Source: Bacteroidota bacterium
GTDB taxonomy: Bacteria > Bacteroidota > Bacteroidia > Chitinophagales > Chitinophagaceae
Direction of reading: 5' to 3'
Assembly (NCBI GenBank): GCA_023386395.1
Contig: JAEWJV010000357.1
Coordinates: forward strand, 1 to 9,922
DNA: 9,922 nucleotides
The notes under the pieces were generated by a model, which saw nothing but the letters and a program-made list of their open reading frames with translations, searched no databases and was not told where the DNA came from. Below, piece after piece: positions 6,484 through 9,922 of this stretch (position 1 is the stretch's first letter; each line of letters opens with the position of its first letter). Position numbers and translations under genes: made by a program.

Positions 6484-7194
6484 ATGAAGTTTGAAACAAT
6501 TTTTGAAGACGATAAATTAATTGCCATCAATAAACCGGCGGGCCTGCTCAGTATTCCGGACAGGGAAGGAAAAGATGTTTCGCTTAAACAAATACTGGCA
6601 GACAAATACGGAGAAATTTTTACCGTGCACCGCCTGGATAAAAACACAAGCGGCATAATAGTTTTTGCAAAAGATAAAGCCGCACATGCAGAGATTTCGC
6701 AGCTCTTTGAAAACCGCGCCACAGAAAAAATTTATTATGGCCTTGTGCATGGAAGTATATCGCCCCAAAGCGGTAAAATTGAAGAACCTATCATGCAACA
6801 TCCTTCAGGCAACGGAAAAATGATTTTAAGCAGTAAAGGAAAATCATCATTTACCGAATATGAAATGTTGGAAGATTTCAGGCGTTTTAGCTGGGTAAAA
6901 TTTAAAATTCTTACCGGCAGAACGCATCAGATACGCATTCATTCCCAATTTATCGGACATAGCATTGTTTGCGATGATTTATACGGAGATGGCAGCCCTG
7001 TTTTGCTGTCTTCCCTAAAAAAGAAATACAATTTAAGTAAGCATGAAATTGAGGAAAGACCCATTTTATCAAGGCTGGCATTACACAGCGCTTCGCTAAA
7101 GTTTGTGTTGAATGAAGCGGAATATTCATTTGAAGCGCCGCTTCCAAAAGACCTGAAAGCTTTATTGCAACAGTTAAGGAAACTGAATAATTAG
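6484..7194 (+). CDS. RluA-family pseudouridine synthase
   Basis: A 236-residue RNA pseudouridine synthase of the RluA family without an S4 domain. It shows the N-terminal motif LIAINKPAGLLSIP, the catalytic motif HRLDKNTSG with Asp52, the strand KIYYGLVHG, and the second family motif GRTHQIRIHSQ (145-155) followed by DDLYGDG. The closing segment RLALHSASLKFVLN and EAPLPKDL is also typical. The substrate (23S rRNA, tRNA or both) cannot be decided from sequence. The gene follows the RsuA/RluB-type gene by 14 bp and must share its transcript. Its stop codon overlaps that of lpxB on the other strand by four bases (7191-7194), with no terminator hairpin between the convergent genes. Confidence 0.94.
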   Translation: MKFETIFEDDKLIAINKPAGLLSIPDREGKDVSLKQILADKYGEIFTVHRLDKNTSGIIVFAKDKAAHAEISQLFENRATEKIYYGLVHGSISPQSGKIEEPIMQHPSGNGKMILSSKGKSSFTEYEMLEDFRRFSWVKFKILTGRTHQIRIHSQFIGHSIVCDDLYGDGSPVLLSSLKKKYNLSKHEIEERPILSRLALHSASLKFVLNEAEYSFEAPLPKDLKALLQQLRKLNN

Positions 7195-8327
7195 TTCTTA
7201 CTTTTTGCTGCATCCACAACAATCTTTGCCGCATTGGCCGATGCATTGCCATCTGCGGATAAAACACTTTTCAGGTTTTCATAATCTTTCTTTAGCTGCT
7301 CTTTTTTGACTTCATCAAAAAGCAGTTTTGATAATTCCTGTTTTAGGTTTTTTACGGTAAGCTCGCTTTGAATTAATTCCTTCACTACAGGTTTATCCAT
7401 AATTAAATTAACAAGCGCTATGTATTTAATTTTGATAAGCCGCTTTGCAATCTGGTAACTTATGTTGCTTCCTTTATAACAAACCACTTCGGGCACGCCG
7501 AACAAGGCCGCTTCTAAAGTTGCCGTACCGCTTGTAACCAATGCAGCTTTTGCTTCTGTAAGCAGTTGATATGTTTTATTGCGAACCGAAGAAACATTCG
7601 TGTAATTGCGCACAAAGCTTTCATAAAACGCGTCTTCCAAACCGGGCGCCTTTGCCAAAATAAACTGGTATTGCGGAAAGTGCCTGCTTATTTCCAGCAT
7701 TATAGGAAGCTTCTTCGCAATTTCCTGTTTCCTGCTGCCGGGGAGCATTGCGATAATATTATTAGCTGATGGCTGACGGCCGGCGACAGATTGCTTAAAA
7801 TCTTCAACCACCTGCACCAGTGGATGGCCCACATAATCAACATCCCAGTTCCATTTGTTTTTATAATATTCTTTTTCGAATGGAAGGATAACGATCATTT
7901 CATCTATCGTTTCTTTCATTTTAGGCACCCGGCTTTCTTTCCAGGCCCAAACCTGGGGGGAAATGTAGAATACGGTTTTAGCCTTGGGCTTTGAGCCTTG
8001 AGCTTTGAGCTGATGCGCCCATTCGGCAATACGTAAATTAAAGCCGGGATAATCAATCAGCACTAACACATCCGGCTGAAAGTTCAGTATATCTTCTTTG
8101 CAGAATTTAAGGTTATTCAAAATGGTTTTAAGGTTCATTACCACTTCGGCAAATCCCATAAATGCAAGATCGCGGTAATGCTTTACCAGCGTTGCGCCAT
8201 TGGCCTGCATCAGGTCGCCGCCCCAGCAACGGATATTTGCCGCTTCATCAAGTTTCTTTATTTCTTTTATAAGATTACTGCCATGCAAATCACCGCTTGC
8301 CTCACCCGCAATGATGTAATACTTCAT
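7191..8327 (-). CDS. lpxB: Lipid-A-disaccharide synthase LpxB
   Basis: A 378-residue glycosyltransferase of family GT19. It joins UDP-2,3-diacylglucosamine and lipid X into the lipid A disaccharide at the inner membrane. The family motifs are present: GEASGDLHGS (8-17), AFMGFAEV (55-62), LIDYPGFN (90-97), SPQVWAWKESRV (123-134), VGHPLVQVV (166-174), LPGSRKQEI (195-203) and TSGTATLEAALFGVPEVVCY (265-284). Length is normal. Residues 106-117 (QLKAQGSKPKAK) are encoded by a degenerate heptanucleotide repeat and lengthen the loop before SPQVWAW. The linker near 179-188 also coincides with heptamer-like DNA. The ATG start is clear, with a palindrome ending 7 bp upstream. In many Bacteroidota lpxB follows surE; here the upstream neighbour is a DUF2231 gene 98 bp away. 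Confidence 0.96.
   Translation of the reverse strand: MKYYIIAGEASGDLHGSNLIKEIKKLDEAANIRCWGGDLMQANGATLVKHYRDLAFMGFAEVVMNLKTILNNLKFCKEDILNFQPDVLVLIDYPGFNLRIAEWAHQLKAQGSKPKAKTVFYISPQVWAWKESRVPKMKETIDEMIVILPFEKEYYKNKWNWDVDYVGHPLVQVVEDFKQSVAGRQPSANNIIAMLPGSRKQEIAKKLPIMLEISRHFPQYQFILAKAPGLEDAFYESFVRNYTNVSSVRNKTYQLLTEAKAALVTSGTATLEAALFGVPEVVCYKGSNISYQIAKRLIKIKYIALVNLIMDKPVVKELIQSELTVKNLKQELSKLLFDEVKKEQLKKDYENLKSVLSADGNASANAAKIVVDAAKSKN
7764..7784. repeat. Degenerate heptamer repeat within lpxB (second site)
   Basis: On the plus strand the bases read as AGCTGAT, GGCTGAC and GGCCGGC, three 7-bp units of form RGCTGAY with the third strongly diverged. They encode part of the linker just before the LPGSR motif of LpxB. 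The repeat call is weak because only two units are clear. Confidence 0.4.
7977..8011. repeat. Heptanucleotide tandem repeat within lpxB
   Basis: Five successive 7-bp units read on the plus strand as TTTAGCC, TTGGGCT, TTGAGCC, TTGAGCT, TTGAGCT (consensus TTGAGCY). They encode LpxB residues 106-117. Because 7 is not a multiple of 3, gain or loss of one unit would shift the frame. The units have diverged, which suggests an old, now stable insertion. Confidence 0.75.
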
Positions 8328-8334
8328 AACTATA

Positions 8335-8349
8335 TTCCGCCGGGCGGAA
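8335..8349. promoter_or_regulatory. Palindrome before lpxB
   Basis: TTCCGCC-G-GGCGGAA is a perfect 7-1-7 inverted repeat whose edge lies 7 bp upstream of the lpxB start codon. It is GC-rich in otherwise AT-rich DNA (98-bp gap, 8328-8425). In RNA it could form a six-pair stem with a 3-nt loop right at the ribosome-binding region; as DNA it could be a dimer operator. No regulator is in view. I found no consensus promoter in the rest of the gap. Confidence 0.55.
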
Positions 8350-8425
8350 ACATTTATTATTAAAAAAGATAAAGTAAAGAAAAGTAAATGAAGCGGCTTG
8401 CAAAATTCTTTATTGCATCTCTTTA

Positions 8426-8950
8426 TTAAATGGGATCCTTTGTATCAGAAAAAATCTCGCTGGCATTTTTTTGAATTTCATCCTGTTCAGGTATTTCCTC
8501 ATGAGCGGTAATATCAACCCCAATATAATGGCGCTGTACCATTGACCAGCCTTTAAATCCGGCGTATAACATTATTAGAAATCCAACAATAGTTAATAAA
8601 CAATTCGATTGTACAGGTGGGTTTGCAGCATTGAGATTGGAATACATTACTACACCGTTAATAATGAAAAAGCCCAGCCAAACAATATTGGCAATCATGT
8701 GCCTTAATCCTGTTGATTTGGCATCAGTAAATTCAGGCACAGATAACCAATCAATTAAGCCCGGCAGCATTGCAATCACACCCATGATTATAGCAGCGCA
8801 ATTAGCAAAAAAACCCACCTGGTACCAGAATGGATTTTGATTATATGCATACACAATGCAACAAACCATCGTTACCGTATTAAATGTAATGGGGAATGAA
8901 ACCAGCATAGGATGCAGCGGGTGGCCTAATATTTTTACTCTGCTTTGCAT
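8426..8950 (-). CDS. DUF2231 four-helix membrane protein
   Basis: A 174-residue inner-membrane protein of the DUF2231 family, whose function is not known. The family signature is at the N-terminus: LGHPLHPMLVSFPI, with His10 and His13. Four hydrophobic helices follow at about 16-36, 43-69, 84-104 and 116-138; GLIDWL (64-69) at the end of the second is typical of the family. The His residues at the membrane edge have led to suggestions of haem or metal binding, but that is unproven. A hydrophilic, acidic C-terminal tail follows (ITAHEEIPEQDEIQ). The start is uncertain: the frame is open to a TTG at 9031, and ATG 8977 has an AGGA at a suitable distance, but ATG 8950 (MQSRVKILGHP) matches where family members begin. 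The MFS gene upstream ends at 9064. Confidence 0.8.
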   Translation of the reverse strand: MQSRVKILGHPLHPMLVSFPITFNTVTMVCCIVYAYNQNPFWYQVGFFANCAAIIMGVIAMLPGLIDWLSVPEFTDAKSTGLRHMIANIVWLGFFIINGVVMYSNLNAANPPVQSNCLLTIVGFLIMLYAGFKGWSMVQRHYIGVDITAHEEIPEQDEIQKNASEIFSDTKDPI

Positions 8951-9063
8951 ACCATATCCGCGTAAAAAATGTGCCATGAAATTCCTGCTGAAATTATTCT
9001 CTCCGGGCAAGTCAATTTCAATACGGAACAATACAATTAACCACGACGGGGCTTAAGGCATTA

Positions 9064-9922
9064 TCAGGCAACATCTCCTTCAATATAATCAAGCTCTTTA
9101 TGATAAGTCTCATCGGTAAAAACCACCGATAATATGCCGATAATAAATACAACAATGCCGGTAATCCAGCCCGCCGTTAAATAATTACCTGTTGAGCCCT
9201 GCAGCCATACAAATAAAATAGAAACGAGGTTTAATGAGCCGCGGATCATATTCGGAACGGTAGTAGCAACTGTGGCGCGGATATTTGTGCCGAACTGTTC
9301 AGCAGCCATCGTTACAAATATGGCCCAGAAACCCGTTCCAAAACCAAGCAGTGCACACACCAGGTATAAATGAAAAGGCGTTGCATCATGCAGGTTAAAG
9401 AACCACACAATGCCAATGGCCGTTATAGCATAAAAAACATATAAAGCTTTCTTCCTGCTCATAAGCCATTTGCTTACAAAGCCGACAAGTATATCTCCCA
9501 CTGATATGGCCGCATAAGCAAACATTACGCTTTTACCTGGATCGATAGTGCCCTTTATATTCATGTGAGCGCCAAATTCTTTTGAAAAGGTAACAAGAAT
9601 GCCGATGACATACCAGGTGGGCAAACCAATAAAAATAGCAGTTATGTATTTCCTCAAGCGTGTTTTATTGGTGAAGAGCATAAGAAAATTTCCTTTGGAA
9701 ATATTTTTGTTTTCGATGCTCTTGAACATGCCCGATTCAAGCACGCTTACCCGCAGCAGCAAAAGCAGGAAACCTAAGCCGCCGCCAATAAAATAACAGG
9801 TTCGCCAGGGAAACATTTCTTTAATAAAAAAGGCGACCACTGCACCCGTTAAACCTATGCCTGCCACAAAAGAAGTGGCGATGCCGCGTTTTTCTTTGGG
9901 TAATAATTCTGTTACCAGCGTA
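9064..9922 (-). CDS. MFS transporter, 5' part missing at window edge
   Basis: The last 285 codons of a major facilitator superfamily transporter; the frame stays open to the window edge, so the start and about four N-terminal helices lie outside. The visible part begins with LVTELLPKEKRGIATSFVAG, the E-x-x-P-x-x-x-RG motif that follows helix 4 in many MFS proteins. Eight hydrophobic helices follow, among them TYVIGIL-type helix 7 (GLPTWYVIGILVTF), helix 8 (YAAISVGDILVGFVSKW), helix 10 (LYLVCALLGFGTGFWAIFV, then AAEQFGTNIRATVAT) and helix 12 (GWITGIVVFIIGILSVVF). The protein ends in a short acidic tail (DETYHKELDYIEGDVA). The form is that of a metabolite or sugar:proton symporter-like member. 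The substrate cannot be assigned. A GTG at 9867 is an internal valine, not the start. Confidence 0.88.
   Translation of the reverse strand, partial: TLVTELLPKEKRGIATSFVAGIGLTGAVVAFFIKEMFPWRTCYFIGGGLGFLLLLLRVSVLESGMFKSIENKNISKGNFLMLFTNKTRLRKYITAIFIGLPTWYVIGILVTFSKEFGAHMNIKGTIDPGKSVMFAYAAISVGDILVGFVSKWLMSRKKALYVFYAITAIGIVWFFNLHDATPFHLYLVCALLGFGTGFWAIFVTMAAEQFGTNIRATVATTVPNMIRGSLNLVSILFVWLQGSTGNYLTAGWITGIVVFIIGILSVVFTDETYHKELDYIEGDVA

Noticed and set aside
6086..6499. Open frame of 137 codons on minus
   Set aside because: It is antisense to the catalytic domain of the RsuA/RluB-type enzyme and has no family features.
6950..7267. Open frame of 105 codons on minus spanning the convergent junction
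   Set aside because: It overlaps the 3' ends of the RluA-type gene and lpxB in a third frame, with no start context or recognisable domain.
9865..9867. GTG as the start of the MFS gene
   Set aside because: The frame continues upstream to the window edge with the conserved E-x-x-P-x-x-x-RG motif, so this codon is an internal valine.

Overview
The window looks like ordinary chromosomal DNA of a Bacteroidota bacterium, most likely of the Chitinophagaceae or a close relative. The grounds are a typical PF13568-style outer-membrane beta-barrel, a Cys-Lys-Lys-Glu type lipoprotein, weak or absent Shine-Dalgarno sequences, AT-rich intergenic DNA, and a textbook Bacteroidota promoter (TTG-N19-TAnnTTTG) in front of the tRNA. 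The genus assignment is inference. No phage, insertion sequence, CRISPR array, toxin-antitoxin or defence locus was seen.

Left part (1-2122): two near-identical 116-bp imperfect-palindrome repeats lie 168 bp apart and end 8 bp from the 3' end of an aldo/keto reductase gene on the minus strand. Upstream of it, also on minus, is a secreted META-domain (HslJ-like) protein. A 337-bp divergent intergenic region with an 11-bp-stem inverted repeat follows. The motif GGCTTAAA occurs both in front of the aldo/keto reductase and in this region.

Middle part (2123-7194, all plus): an outer-membrane beta-barrel protein, the ribosome-associated GTPase HflX (TTG start), tRNA-Asn(GTT) with its own promoter and a strong terminator, a lipoprotein alpha/beta hydrolase with its own terminator, then two adjacent pseudouridine synthases of different families (RsuA/RluB type with an S4 domain, and RluA type without). 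HflX, tRNA-Asn and the two pseudouridine synthases give this stretch a translation and ribosome-maintenance theme.

Right part (7191-9922, all minus): lpxB (lipid A disaccharide synthase) converges on the second pseudouridine synthase with a 4-bp overlap of stop codons. A four-helix DUF2231 membrane protein and the C-terminal two thirds of an MFS transporter, cut by the window edge, follow. lpxB carries a degenerate heptanucleotide tandem repeat inside its reading frame, and a 7-1-7 palindrome sits just before its start codon.

The genes are housekeeping or common accessory functions and I see no convincing new multi-gene system. The most interesting signals are small: the structured repeat pair at the left edge, whose stem substitutions both keep base pairing, and the heptamer repeats absorbed into lpxB.
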